Assembly (NCBI RefSeq): GCF_002584535.1
Contig: NZ_NUOT01000073.1
Coordinates: 1 to 64,000, forward strand
Direction of reading: 5' to 3'
Length of the DNA stretch: 64,000 bases
Origin: Bacillus cereus
GTDB taxonomy: Bacteria > Bacillota > Bacilli > Bacillales > Bacillaceae_G
The translations under genes and the position numbers were made by a program. The stretch's first letter is position 1. Every line of letters begins with the position of its first letter. This document shows, piece by piece, positions 16,956 through 26,020 of this stretch. Below the pieces are notes generated by a model, which saw only the letters and a list, made by a program, of their open reading frames with translations, was not told the origin of the DNA and made no database searches.

Positions 16956-17138
16956 ATGGAGCACATTATTGATAATAGTTCAAAACATTATACCGAATTT
17001 CATTATGCACTCGTATACTTACTATCCTTACTAACATTCAAAAAAGTAGAACCCATTGAAAGAAAAAAGAATACATTAAAAATGGCTATAAAACAACAAA
17101 GACATGAATTAGCAAAAGAAAATCCTTATAAATTATAA
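16956..17138 (+). CDS. small hypothetical protein (60 aa)
   Basis: 60 residues, basic at the C-terminus (EPIERKKNTLKMAIKQQRH), with a short hydrophobic patch (ALVYLLSLLTF). AGGAGG is present but 13 nt from the ATG, which is long. The gene ends 59 bp before the convergent nitroreductase, with a hairpin between. Family unknown; it may be a small gene specific to the B. cereus group. Confidence 0.45.
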   Translation: MEHIIDNSSKHYTEFHYALVYLLSLLTFKKVEPIERKKNTLKMAIKQQRHELAKENPYKL

Positions 17139-17161
17139 AGATATTCTATAACAGGCACAGA

Positions 17162-17191
17162 AAAAGGATTATCAAAATTGATAATCCTTTT
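17162..17191. terminator. bidirectional terminator
   Basis: Perfect AAAAGGATTATCAA / TTGATAATCCTTTT hairpin between convergent genes. Confidence 0.8.
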
Positions 17192-17196
17192 CTACT

Positions 17197-17796
17197 TTAT
17201 TTATAAATTTTCACTCGAGTTTCTAACGGCTGAAATTCTTTTTCCCCTGCTGGTGCAACTGGTTTACCAAATGGCATTTGTGCAATCAGCTTCCAAGTGT
17301 CTGGAATATCCCATTCTTTTCTCACTTCTTCATCAATTAATGGATTATAATGTTGTAGCGTTGCACCAAATCCTTCAATTTCTAATGCTGTCCAAATCGC
17401 AAATTGCAGCATTCCTGATGATTGCTGGGACCAAGTCGGGAAATTTTCTTTATATAACGTAAACTTTTCTTGAAGTTCTTCTATTACTTTACTATCTTCA
17501 AAGTACAAAACTGTTCCATAACCACTTCTAAATGCATGCATTTTTTCTTCGGTTGGTGCAAAATTATTTTCTGGTACAATTTTTCGTAAGGTTTCTTTCG
17601 TAATATCCCATAGTTTGTCATGTTGCTCACCTAATAAAACAACAACCCTTGCACTTTGAGAATTAAAAGATGAAGGTGTATACTTTACGGCATGATTTAC
17701 TACTTCTTGAATTTTTTCATCAGAAACAACTTGCTCTTTACTAATTGCATAAATGGATCTTCTGTCTTCAATTGCTGAATAAAAATCTTTTGCCAT
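17197..17796 (-). CDS. nitroreductase family protein (YdgI/YodC-like)
   Basis: About 199 residues. It has the nitroreductase FMN-binding opening DRRSIY and the PSSFNSQSARVVV segment, then WTALEIEGFGATLQHYNP and IAQMPFGKPV near the C-terminus. These are dimeric FMN enzymes that reduce nitro compounds or quinones with NAD(P)H; B. subtilis YdgI is the closest type I recall. The ATG at 17796 has GGAGGG 7 nt upstream. A TTG 15 nt earlier would cover that ribosome site and is unlikely. Confidence 0.85.
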   Translation of the reverse strand: MAKDFYSAIEDRRSIYAISKEQVVSDEKIQEVVNHAVKYTPSSFNSQSARVVVLLGEQHDKLWDITKETLRKIVPENNFAPTEEKMHAFRSGYGTVLYFEDSKVIEELQEKFTLYKENFPTWSQQSSGMLQFAIWTALEIEGFGATLQHYNPLIDEEVRKEWDIPDTWKLIAQMPFGKPVAPAGEKEFQPLETRVKIYK

Positions 17797-17978
17797 ACTA
17801 ATTCCCTCCAATTTTATTTTGAGCCTTACTAATATGTATAATGTTATATATACCTCTAACTTATCAATAATAAGTTTATAACTTTATAATATCAGCAAAC
17901 AAAAATAAATTCAAACTTTCTCACTCATACTTCTTCATTTTGTGTTGTTAACACTTTTTATATTCCCCATTAAATAAA

Positions 17979-18025
17979 AAAACAGCTTATTTTCCACTCA
18001 ATTCGAGTTTCAAACAAGCTGTTTT
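17979..18025 (-). terminator. terminator of the DD-carboxypeptidase gene
   Basis: AAAACAGCTT / AAGCTGTTTT arms with a long loop, followed on the minus strand by a T-run. Confidence 0.6.
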
Positions 18026-18046
18026 CCTTCAAATTAGATTCCTCAC

Positions 18047-19033
18047 TTACTTAACAATCTGGAAGCCATAAGACATTAGTTTATGCGTTTCTGTAAAACG
18101 TTTCATTTTACTTTCCGTACCCATAACAACTGTTATGATTCGTTTATCACCTTGTTTCGCAGTCCCTGTAAAACAATAACCTGCACTATCAGTGAATCCT
18201 GTTTTCAGCCCATCCATTCCTTCTATATAAAGTTCTTGGTTAGATGGATTCAACATTTCATTTGTACTTGTAACAGTCGTACTTTTAAATGCTAACTGAC
18301 TTTGACGTAAATGTGTGACCTCTACTATCTCTGGATAATCTTTCACAAGATGATACGCTAACTTCGCTACATCAGCTACAGTCATCTTTGTTTCACTGCC
18401 GTCTGCTTCCTGTAGCCCAGAAGCATTTGCAAATTTAGTCGCTTCTGATAACTCCAATTGTTCGGCTGTTTTATTCATAAGTTGTGCAAACTCTTGCTCT
18501 GTCTTCGCTATATGTTCTGCTAAAGCCACCGCAGAATTATTTGCAGACTCAAGCATTAGTGCATGGTATAAATCTCTAACTGTCACTACATCCCCCGCTT
18601 GTACTGGAATTCTGGCACCTTCTGTTTGTGCTGATTTCGCACTTATTTTCACTTGATCATCCCAATGAATCTTTCCTTTATGTATATTTTCTAAAAGAAT
18701 ATAAGCTGTCATCATCTTTGACATGCTCGCTGGAGCAAGCACATCCTCTTCATGCTTTTTATACATAATTTGTCCATCATTTGCATCAATGATTATTGCT
18801 GCTTTTGCTTCTACTTCCGGGACATACTTTTGTGGGATTTCTTTTTCAGTTAGTCCTGTCTTTGGAAGCTCTGCTACCTGCAAAAGCGAACCATCTATCG
18901 CCGTCTTTTCTTTTGCTTTTGAAACATTCGTACCGCTCTTTTCTAATATACTTCCATGGAAAAAGAACCAACATATACCTAAAAGAACAACACATAGTAT
19001 CGTTACTCTTCTCCACCCTAACCTTTTCATCAC
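18047..19033 (-). CDS. D-alanyl-D-alanine carboxypeptidase, short form
   Basis: 328 residues. An N-terminal membrane anchor or uncleaved signal (about 8-26) is followed by a peptidase S11 domain with S103-M-S-K106, S163-A-N165 and K277-T-G279, the three active-site motifs of penicillin-binding proteins. It should trim the terminal D-Ala from peptidoglycan stems outside the membrane. Typical DacA/DacF proteins are about 380-440 residues, with a C-terminal PBP5_C domain and amphipathic anchor. This one ends soon after the catalytic domain and is held by its N-terminus instead. AAAGGAG precedes a GTG-ATG pair at 19033/19030, so the exact start is open. Confidence 0.87.
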   Translation of the reverse strand: MMKRLGWRRVTILCVVLLGICWFFFHGSILEKSGTNVSKAKEKTAIDGSLLQVAELPKTGLTEKEIPQKYVPEVEAKAAIIIDANDGQIMYKKHEEDVLAPASMSKMMTAYILLENIHKGKIHWDDQVKISAKSAQTEGARIPVQAGDVVTVRDLYHALMLESANNSAVALAEHIAKTEQEFAQLMNKTAEQLELSEATKFANASGLQEADGSETKMTVADVAKLAYHLVKDYPEIVEVTHLRQSQLAFKSTTVTSTNEMLNPSNQELYIEGMDGLKTGFTDSAGYCFTGTAKQGDKRIITVVMGTESKMKRFTETHKLMSYGFQIVK

Positions 19034-19375
19034 GAAAACTCCTTTTACTCAACCTATTATAATTTCAAATTTAACCATAACAACAATGGCTTTAAATCGT
19101 CAAGGGCAAACAGTAGATTAATAATCTACTATACATATTCTTTTAAGATTATTGGCTAAAGATATGTTATACTATAAAATATCCAATAATAAGAATTTTC
19201 AAATCTTATTCCCGCAATTTTTTCAATTGGACATAAAATGGTTGATACAATGATTCTACTTAACACTTTACAAAAAGGAGATACAATCGATATCTCCCAA
19301 ATAGTTTAATCGGCTAAAAGGTATCGTTTTTTCTAAATAATAAGTAAACGCCTTATTGTTATACCTTCAATTTAA
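19034..19375. other. intergenic, no gene seen
   Basis: AT-rich. Only a small GGAGATA / TATCTCC hairpin near 19278-19298 is notable; no open frame has a ribosome site. Confidence 0.4.
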
Positions 19376-19406
19376 AAAAGCCCATTTATACATAACGGAC
19401 TTTTTT
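19376..19406 (-). terminator. terminator of the lipoprotein gene
   Basis: AAAGTCC / GGGCTTT-type hairpin followed by a T-run on the minus strand, ending 11 bp below the stop. Confidence 0.5.
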
Positions 19407-19416
19407 CAATCTATAT

Positions 19417-19866
19417 TTACTGCCCTAAATTTTGAATCTTATCTTTCAAATCTTTAAGTTGTTGAACTGTCTGCATAAGTTCCGAGTTTTTGAATTGTTC
19501 TACATCTAATTTTCCTTCTTCTATCTTTTTCATAGTTGTATCAATTAATTCATTTAACTTTTCATTATATCCAACAATTTGCTGATGAATGTCCTTTGCT
19601 ACATCAGGAGGTGTCAATTCATTAAAAGCTGGAATATCCTTTTGAATTTCTCTGAGTTTAGTTTCTAATTCTTTGCGAGCAGTACTATCATTGATTGCTT
19701 TTTCTACTAATCCCGGCGCTTCATTTGCAAACGTACTTACTTCATTCACATAGTCTGTTGCCTTTTGAGCGTAATCAATTGAATTCTTACCTTCTTCAAT
19801 GACAGAACATCCCATTAAACCAATTGTAAATAAAAACACAAGTAATATAGTCTTTTTTAATTTCAT
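19417..19866 (-). CDS. lipoprotein, DUF6376-like
   Basis: 149 residues. The lipoprotein signal peptide has lipobox LMGC (Cys20). The mature part is helical and acidic, with charged heptad-like stretches (KELETKLREIQKDI, LKDLKDKIQNLG). It resembles the small Bacillus lipoproteins grouped as DUF6376; no function is known. It should sit on the outer face of the membrane. A GGAGG motif precedes the ATG. Confidence 0.75.
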   Translation of the reverse strand: MKLKKTILLVFLFTIGLMGCSVIEEGKNSIDYAQKATDYVNEVSTFANEAPGLVEKAINDSTARKELETKLREIQKDIPAFNELTPPDVAKDIHQQIVGYNEKLNELIDTTMKKIEEGKLDVEQFKNSELMQTVQQLKDLKDKIQNLGQ

Positions 19867-20283
19867 ATTTTACCTCCTAAATGAATACTAACCTATTGTT
19901 TCTTCTATACATCTATCAGATTTTACCGAATGAGTACCCCTACTTCAAACGTAGTTAAGTGGAGGATTATTCATAAACACATATTCCTTTCGTTATACTA
20001 TCGTCTAAAAATGTTAGCTATTTTGTTTTCATTTTCCTTACCTCAAATTATATATTCTAGCAAAACTTTGCATTTTCCTTTTCTTAATCAATTTTGGAAA
20101 ACATACGTGCTTTTCATGGTTAAAAAGAGGAAAAAGCACGAATACGAATCTTCACGTCATATCGTATAGAGACCCTACAAAACGTTGATCCCAATCATTT
20201 TTTATTTTTCCTCATATATCACCTACAAATAAGTTATATATGTAACTTCATTTGTATATATACATACAAATACATCTAAAAAA
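19867..20283. other. intergenic, no gene supported
   Basis: An open frame at 19930-20169 (plus) has no ribosome site and poor coding composition. Nothing else stands out. Confidence 0.4.
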
Positions 20284-20312
20284 GACATACTTAAGACTCA
20301 CTCAAGTATGTC
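20284..20312 (-). terminator. terminator of the 76-aa gene
   Basis: GACATACTT / AAGTATGTC perfect arms, followed on the minus strand by TTTTTTAG. Confidence 0.75.
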
Positions 20313-20322
20313 AATTCCTTTA

Positions 20323-20553
20323 TCATGCCGTTTCCTCTCTTACATATCCTATAGCTGTTATAACTTCAGGTGCTATATGTACACTGATGATTTCCTCAAT
20401 AATACTTGTGTATCCTTCTCCTATAGCCGCTCCATACTGTAAAGAAATTTCTTTCCTCTTATAAATTGACTGAGGTATAGTCAAAATGAATTTCCTAAGA
20501 TTTCTTTCATCTACAGGTTCCATAAGCAACACTATTCCATCTTCTTCAAACAT
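20323..20553 (-). CDS. small hypothetical protein (76 aa)
   Basis: A soluble 76-residue protein, not recognised. It has a clear ribosome site (AAAGGA, 7 nt before the ATG) and a strong terminator, so it is probably a real gene. The sequence reads like a small alpha/beta unit (IVLLMEPVDERNLRKFILTIP, then YGAAIGEGYTSIIEEIISVH). A second small gene with a strong ribosome site lies just upstream. Confidence 0.6.
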   Translation of the reverse strand: MFEEDGIVLLMEPVDERNLRKFILTIPQSIYKRKEISLQYGAAIGEGYTSIIEEIISVHIAPEVITAIGYVREETA

Positions 20554-20623
20554 ATACTCATCCTTTCACATACATTCCTACTATGGCTCAGTATTGCCTT
20601 TATCCGCTTTGTTCTAAACCCAC

Positions 20624-20734
20624 TTATAAAGCGGATAATACTCTCTCTTTTCTAAACAGAATATTCTTTCGTTCATTTGAGTTAGGACAGCACCACAACA
20701 CATCCCTTCGCTGCCTTTGCAAGGTAAGTTTCAT
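20624..20734 (-). CDS. 36-aa peptide with a near-perfect ribosome site
   Basis: ATG at 20734 is preceded by GGAGGTGAT at ideal spacing. The frame encodes 36 residues, basic and with a CC pair (MKLTLQRQRRDVLWCC at the N-terminus). An inverted repeat TATCCGCTTT / AAAGCGGATA overlaps the stop codon. There is no signal peptide. Either a short peptide gene or an abandoned start region; in the next frame the same DNA also reads openly as ETYLAKAAKGCVVVLS, but without a start codon. Confidence 0.4.
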   Translation of the reverse strand: MKLTLQRQRRDVLWCCPNSNERKNILFRKERVLSAL

Positions 20735-21060
20735 TCCATCACCTCCAATAATTTAATGATTTTTACTAGCGTTCAAACTTACGGGAACAACAAAAAAGCC
20801 TTTAGAACGGCTTAAAGATAGCTCTTTAAGCGACTATCTAAAGACTCGAATCTGTATGTCTTATATAATTACAAATAAGAAAATTCAAATCATCCTTACT
20901 ATATACCGTTTGATGAAGTCTATAGCAATATTTTAAATTTGCTACTATCCAATTTTCGTAAAATAACCATACCTATTCACAACCTTTTTTCAACTAACCT
21001 GCCCAATTTTCTTTTAAAACGCTCCTCCACAATCTGGCCCGATTATGGAACAAAAAGTAA
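20735..21060. other. intergenic, no gene seen
   Basis: Contains nested small inverted repeats near 20800-20860 (CTTAAAGATAG and CTTTAAG copies) but no supported gene. Confidence 0.4.
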
Positions 21061-21104
21061 AAGGGATGATACATATTAGTCATGTGTAATATGTATCATC
21101 CCTT
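21061..21104. terminator. strong hairpin at the end of the P450 gene
   Basis: Perfect 18-bp arms (21061-21078 / 21087-21104, AAGGGATGATACATATTA) with an 8-nt loop, T-rich on both sides. Confidence 0.75.
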
Positions 21105-21109
21105 AATTT

Positions 21110-22402
21110 TTATGAATTTTCACAATTTAGATCCTGATAACGTACGATATCCGCGGTTTGTCGGCAGGACTCCTTATAAACTTTCATTGGTAGATAAGTC
21201 AAGGACTGTCCCGTAGCAGAAGGAGTTAAGTTTTTTTCTAATTCAAACCCTTCTACTGATTCGATACTAGAAAATTTTTGTAAGAATGCCTCTAATGCAA
21301 TTTTCATTTCTAATCGTGCAAGAGGTGCACCTAAACAAAAATGCGGACCACTTCCGAAAGTCAGGTGCTTTTTATTGTTTGAACGATGAATATCTATAGA
21401 GAAAGGATCACTATACATGTTTTCATCCATATTAGATGCACTCATCCAAGCAACGACTACATCACCTTGTTTTAACTCAACCCCTAATAGATTATTATCT
21501 TGTTGGACCGTACGATCTCTCCTTGAAATATGAAAACGATATCGAAGCATTTCTTCAACAGCTTTTGGGACTAACCCTATATCATTTCTTAGTGTTCCAT
21601 ATAATGACTTGTCATCATAAAGCAATGAATAGAATGTATTTGCTATTGCGTGACTAGTTGTTTCAAGACCTGCCCCTAAAAGTAACATAGTTGTCTGTAC
21701 AATTTCATTATCCGTCAATTTTTCCACATCTACTTCAGCTTGAATCAAATCCGAGATAATATCATCACAAAGGTTCGAACGTTTTTGAACTACAATAGGG
21801 TAAAGGTATTCAAAATATTCTTTCGCTGCCTTTTGTTTTTGTTGTTCAAGGTCTTCTAACCTTTCTTTGTCGTATGGGTGGAACAAAATATCAACCCATT
21901 CTTTAAACTGACCTTGACCTTGTGCAGGTACGCCGAATAAATCGGCAATTACTAGAGCAGGTAAAGGGGACGCCAAAGCTTCCACAATATTAATTGTAGT
22001 GTTTTCTTGTATATTTTCTACAAGCTCTGTTGCAATTTGTTGAATACGAGGTTCCCACTCTTTTAAACTGCGGGGAGTGAAAGCTGCTGCTAATAAGGAA
22101 CGCACTTTTCGATGATCAGGAGGATCAAGGAACGTAATCATTGTTATAGGTGAAGTGCTTTCTTACTTTTTATTATCGCCGACAAAAAGACCGCTTCTAG
22201 GCCCCTGACTTGAAAAGACTTCATAATTGGTTAACACCTGTTTAACATCTTCATACTTAAACACATTCCATGTATTCGTTTCTTCGTGAAAATAAACAGA
22301 ATGATTGTGAAGCATTTCTTTATACCACTTTAAAGGAAAAAACTCTTCAGTACGTGTCTGGAAATTAGGGATTTCTGTAATTGCAATGACTTCTTTACTC
22401 AC
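21110..22402 (-). pseudogene. cytochrome P450 interrupted by one in-frame TAA
   Basis: A bacterial class I P450 of the CYP107-like type, about 430 codons in one frame. The N-terminus starts at GTG 22402 with AAGGAGG upstream. Codon 80 (22163-22165) is TAA within DNKK-stop-ESTSPIT, and the frame then continues without shift to 21110. All core motifs survive: AGLETTSH (I-helix), EEMLRYR (ExxR), and FGSGPHFCLG with the haem-ligating cysteine. A single nonsense change is therefore the only visible lesion. Such enzymes hydroxylate fatty acids or natural products using ferredoxin. A decayed TetR gene lies divergently upstream, perhaps its former regulator. Confidence 0.88.
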
Positions 22403-22626
22403 TGATATTCCTCCTTAAAAATAAAAATTGTATAAGTCACTCTATAAATAATCATATTTGGAGTACATCACATTTCCAGTCTGCATAAAGATAGAAGCGA
22501 TGTACTGCAAACATGTTGACTAACAAATGGTATAAATTGCTTCTTTTTTTATTCAGAAACTCAAATGGCTTTTAATTTGTACTTAATTTCTCTGTCGTTA
22601 CCATCTCTACAGGATTGTTAGATTCT

Positions 22627-22975
22627 AATTCGGAAGCCCGTTTAACTTTCTTTATAAAGATGGTTAAAACTCGTAGACCTACTTGAATACATTACTGACA
22701 ATGCTAAATTCTATAAAGTAGTTCTTGGTTCTAGACGAACACCGATTTTTACAGAACGTTTGTTAAATACACTTTCAGGCCATATAACAGAGAGAGCAGA
22801 AAGTGACTCCTTTCTCGCTACTAAAGATATTCCAAAAGATATTGCTATTTGGTACGGTTCCTCAGCTTTAATTGGAACGATTGTAAAGTGGTTACATAGG
22901 GACATGCCATATACACCGCAATTTCTCGCCAAGAGGTTGTATATGCTTTTTAAATTGAGTAATAAAGAAGTTTGA
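22627..22975 (+). pseudogene. TetR/AcrR family regulator remnant
   Basis: The C-terminal domain is readable from about 22658 (LLEYITDNAKFYKVVLG, then IVKWLHRDMPYTPQFLA), a typical TetR C-terminal pattern. Just before it, in another frame, EARLTFFI matches the end of the HTH region. The DNA-binding domain itself is missing or scrambled. It is divergent from the broken P450 gene. Confidence 0.7.
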
Positions 22976-22980
22976 GTGGA

Positions 22981-23040
22981 TGTGAATTTAAAATATAGTT
23001 ACGATGTTTTTAAAAAAGATGTACCGTTTTGAATGAGCTG
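22981..23040 (+). repeat. 20-bp repeat, copy 4 (outside the insertion)
   Basis: TGTGAATTTAAAATA leader as at copy 1, then CGATGTTTTTAAAAAAGATG (23002-23021) and a degenerate second unit. Confidence 0.6.
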
Positions 23041-23080
23041 ATACGAAAAGAATTCGTGTCGGCTTTTTCCATACCATTTA

Positions 23081-23278
23081 CTAAAATCGCACTAGTTTTT
23101 CTTCTATTTCTTTTCTTCTTTCTTCTAAAAACAGAGGTAAATCTAACTTTGTCCCAAGCTCTTCAACTGTTAAATCTCCATAAATTATACATAAAAAAAT
23201 TACTCTGCTGGTAATTCTTTTTTCGCTATACTTAAGAACACAGGTCATAAACGTATAGAATATTTTGTTCTTCTTCAT
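23081..23278 (-). pseudogene. degenerate coding remnant
   Basis: The frame near its C-terminal end is protein-like (IIYGDLTVEELGTKLDLP, then ERRKEIEEKLV), but preceding protein-like segments (NEEEQNILYVYDLCS, KELPAE) lie in the other two frames. It looks like a small gene broken by frameshifts. Family not recognised. Confidence 0.35.
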
Positions 23279-23322
23279 TTAATACATCATCAAAAAATGA
23301 TGATTGAAATACACGCAAAAAA

Positions 23323-23347
23323 TCTCATAAAGTAAAACTTTATGAGA
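23323..23347 (-). terminator. terminator of the importer operon
   Basis: TCTCATAAAGT / ACTTTATGAGA, followed on the minus strand by TTTTTTGCG. Confidence 0.75.
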
Positions 23348-23420
23348 TAGGTGCTTCTCCTCGATGATTGCTAATTCGCTGCTACTTTCTGCATTTCTCT
23401 TTGAATATTGAGGACAGGCT

Positions 23421-24425
23421 TCATGCACTATGCTCAACTTTCTTACCTTTCTCTATCCTCTTCTTCTTGGTTATATTTCTTATTTTTTTAATCGCTCCAA
23501 TTAATCCTGTTGGAAAACCTAATAACACAATAATATATAATAACCCAAGGAAAATCGTCCATCGCTCAAAGATTGGATACTGCGCCGCCAGTTCTGATAA
23601 ATAATACTTTAGAAATTCAATAATCCCCGCGCCTGCAATCGCCCCGATTAGTGTTCCAACTCCCCCTATCATTGCCATCAATAAAGCATTCAAAGTCATT
23701 TCAATTGAAAAAACAGATGTATTTATAAATCGTAATGTAATAACGAATAAACCACCGCTAATCGCTGCTACTACTCCCGCAACGATGCTCGCAATAATTT
23801 TATAGTGAAGAACCTTATATCCAAGTGCTTCTACTCGTTGCTCATTTTGCGAAATTGCCTTCAAAACTTTTCCGATAGAAGATTGAGTAAATAGACGAAG
23901 CAATAAAAAAATCACAAGTAGACATACGAGTGTAATGTAGTAAAATATGAACCGATCACGAAACATATCAGGTACACCGAATGTAAAGCCATCTCCCCCA
24001 TGCGTGACAGCTCGCCACTTTTCAGCAAGTACAAAGAATAATTGGGAAATAGCCAGTGTTAGCATTGCATAGAAGTGGCTTTTTAACCGTAAAGAGAGTA
24101 AGCCAACTATATAACTAATTATCGCTGATAGTACAATCGCGATCGCAATGCCAATAAAAAAGCTAAGCACCGAAACCTCATATCGATCAAATAAAAGCGC
24201 CACACAATAGGCTCCTATTCCAAAAAACATACAATGACCGAATGAAACAATTCCTGTATAACCAAGGAGAAGATCAAAACTCATCGCAAATATAGCAAAG
24301 ATGAAAATTTGTGTAAACAAAATGAGTAAACTTCGCGAATCATTTACAAAAGGGAACACGCTTAAACAAACCAATACAGCTATCCCAAAATATACCCCAG
24401 CCCGATTAAATGTGCTTTTCACCAT
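23421..24425 (-). CDS. livM: branched-chain amino acid-type ABC permease LivM
   Basis: About 334 residues with some eight to ten hydrophobic helices and the LivM landmark FGHCMFFGIGAYCVALL near residue 65, plus GGVGTLIGAIAGA near the end. With LivH it forms the membrane channel of a HAAT-family importer. The start is taken as ATG 24425, one nucleotide after the livH stop and with AAGGGG 4 nt upstream, which implies translational coupling. An earlier TTG would overlap livH. Last gene of the operon. Confidence 0.9.
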   Translation of the reverse strand: MVKSTFNRAGVYFGIAVLVCLSVFPFVNDSRSLLILFTQIFIFAIFAMSFDLLLGYTGIVSFGHCMFFGIGAYCVALLFDRYEVSVLSFFIGIAIAIVLSAIISYIVGLLSLRLKSHFYAMLTLAISQLFFVLAEKWRAVTHGGDGFTFGVPDMFRDRFIFYYITLVCLLVIFLLLRLFTQSSIGKVLKAISQNEQRVEALGYKVLHYKIIASIVAGVVAAISGGLFVITLRFINTSVFSIEMTLNALLMAMIGGVGTLIGAIAGAGIIEFLKYYLSELAAQYPIFERWTIFLGLLYIIVLLGFPTGLIGAIKKIRNITKKKRIEKGKKVEHSA

Positions 24426-24426
24426 T

Positions 24427-25287
24427 TCACCCCTTTTCATCAACGAGTCCTGTTGGCTTGACTATTAAGAAAAACAACAACATTAACATATTGATTGCAA
24501 GTGATAAATCAGGTATATAATAAGCCGTAAACGCTCCAGCCAACCCTACAATTAAAGACGCGATCGCTGAACCTTGTACGCTGCCTAACCCTCCAATAAT
24601 GACAACAATAAATGCTAAAATAGCATACTGCATACCCATTTCAGCAAAAATAACTCCTGAATATGGCGCAAGAAGAAAACCGCCTAATGCCGCCATTCCA
24701 GCCCCTAATAAAAAGACAAATGAAAATATAGCTTTTACATTTATACCAAGTGCTTGAACCATTTCCTTATCCATTACACCTGCACGAATCATAAGACCTA
24801 TTTTTGTTTTACGTAATAACAACATCAAGCCGATGTAAATCATGACTCCAATAACAATCACAAATAAACGATACTTAATTAATATAACTCCATCAAATGT
24901 ATAGCTTCCTTGTAACCATGTTGGTAATTTAGCACTAATTGGATTCGGTCCCCAAAATACTTTTATACATTCACTAAGTACGAGCATTCCACCAAGTGTA
25001 ACGAGAAGCTGACGAACATGATTTCCATAAACAGGACGAATAAGAAATCTTTCTAAAACGAAACCGAGAAACATTCCCATCAAAATCGCCCCTATTAATG
25101 CAATTACATAACTATCTGTCATATTAAATAACCACACACCTGTAAAAGCTCCCCATGCAAACAATCCACCATGAGCAAAATTGAGTACACTCATTAAACC
25201 AAAAATAAGTGACAGTCCAGATGCTAATAAGAAAATAAGCATACCTGTTGAAATGCCGTTTACAAACAAGTTCACTAACACATCCAC
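24427..25287 (-). CDS. livH: branched-chain amino acid-type ABC permease LivH
   Basis: 286 residues, about eight hydrophobic helices. It has the LivH signatures SLIFGLMSVLNFAHGGLFAWGAF near the N-terminus and VVIIGGLGSVQGS near residue 230. It is an inner-membrane partner of LivM. GTG start with AAGGAGG 8 nt upstream. It follows livF by 25 bp. Confidence 0.9.
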   Translation of the reverse strand: MDVLVNLFVNGISTGMLIFLLASGLSLIFGLMSVLNFAHGGLFAWGAFTGVWLFNMTDSYVIALIGAILMGMFLGFVLERFLIRPVYGNHVRQLLVTLGGMLVLSECIKVFWGPNPISAKLPTWLQGSYTFDGVILIKYRLFVIVIGVMIYIGLMLLLRKTKIGLMIRAGVMDKEMVQALGINVKAIFSFVFLLGAGMAALGGFLLAPYSGVIFAEMGMQYAILAFIVVIIGGLGSVQGSAIASLIVGLAGAFTAYYIPDLSLAINMLMLLFFLIVKPTGLVDEKG

Positions 25288-25312
25288 GTTCTATACCTCC
25301 TTCGTATCAATG

Positions 25313-26020
25313 TTAAGAAATCCCTAAATACTTATGACACGTTTCCTTATCTTCCTTCAATTCATGCATCGGACCGTTATGAACAATTCTCCCGTTATCC
25401 ATAATGTAAAAATAATCACCGATCTGGCTTGCCATCATAAAATTTTGTTCCACAAGTAAAACAGTTGTTTTCTCTTTCATTTTCAAAATTGCCGACATTA
25501 ACTTTTCAATCATAATCGGCGCTAATCCTTTACTTGGCTCATCAATTAATAGCAATCCATCACTATTAATGAATGCTCTTGAAATCGCCAGCATTTGCTT
25601 TTGTCCTCCGCTCAACAACCCACTTTTTTTATTCCAATATTGCTTTAAATCTGGAAATAAATTGAGCATCCATTCTACTTTCCCTGCGACCTCTAGCCCT
25701 TTCTTCGCTCCCGCAAGGGCAAATGTTTCTTCTACCGTTAAATCATGAAAGATCCCTTGATTTTCTGGCACATAGCCCATTCCTTTTCGCGAAATCAGAT
25801 GGGTAGATAAACCATTTACTTTCTCATCACAATAATAAATTTCTCCATTAGAAATCCGATGAAACCCCATAATTGAACGTAAAGTTGTTGTTTTTCCAGC
25901 GCCATTTCTTCCAAACAATACGGTAATTGTTCCTTTCTCAACCATAAAAGAAACACCTTGCAAAATATGAAACTGATCCAAATGCGTTTCTATATTATCC
26001 ACTTTTAATAGTGTCACCAT
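25313..26020 (-). CDS. livF: ABC importer ATPase LivF
   Basis: 235 residues. Walker A GRNGAGKTT, signature LSGGQKQM, Walker B GLLLIDEPSKGL and the switch histidine region (here LLVEQN, as usual for LivF). Cytoplasmic ATPase subunit. The start overlaps the end of livG by 26 bp, so the two are co-translated. ATG preceded by GGGGGA. Confidence 0.92.
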   Translation of the reverse strand: MVTLLKVDNIETHLDQFHILQGVSFMVEKGTITVLFGRNGAGKTTTLRSIMGFHRISNGEIYYCDEKVNGLSTHLISRKGMGYVPENQGIFHDLTVEETFALAGAKKGLEVAGKVEWMLNLFPDLKQYWNKKSGLLSGGQKQMLAISRAFINSDGLLLIDEPSKGLAPIMIEKLMSAILKMKEKTTVLLVEQNFMMASQIGDYFYIMDNGRIVHNGPMHELKEDKETCHKYLGIS

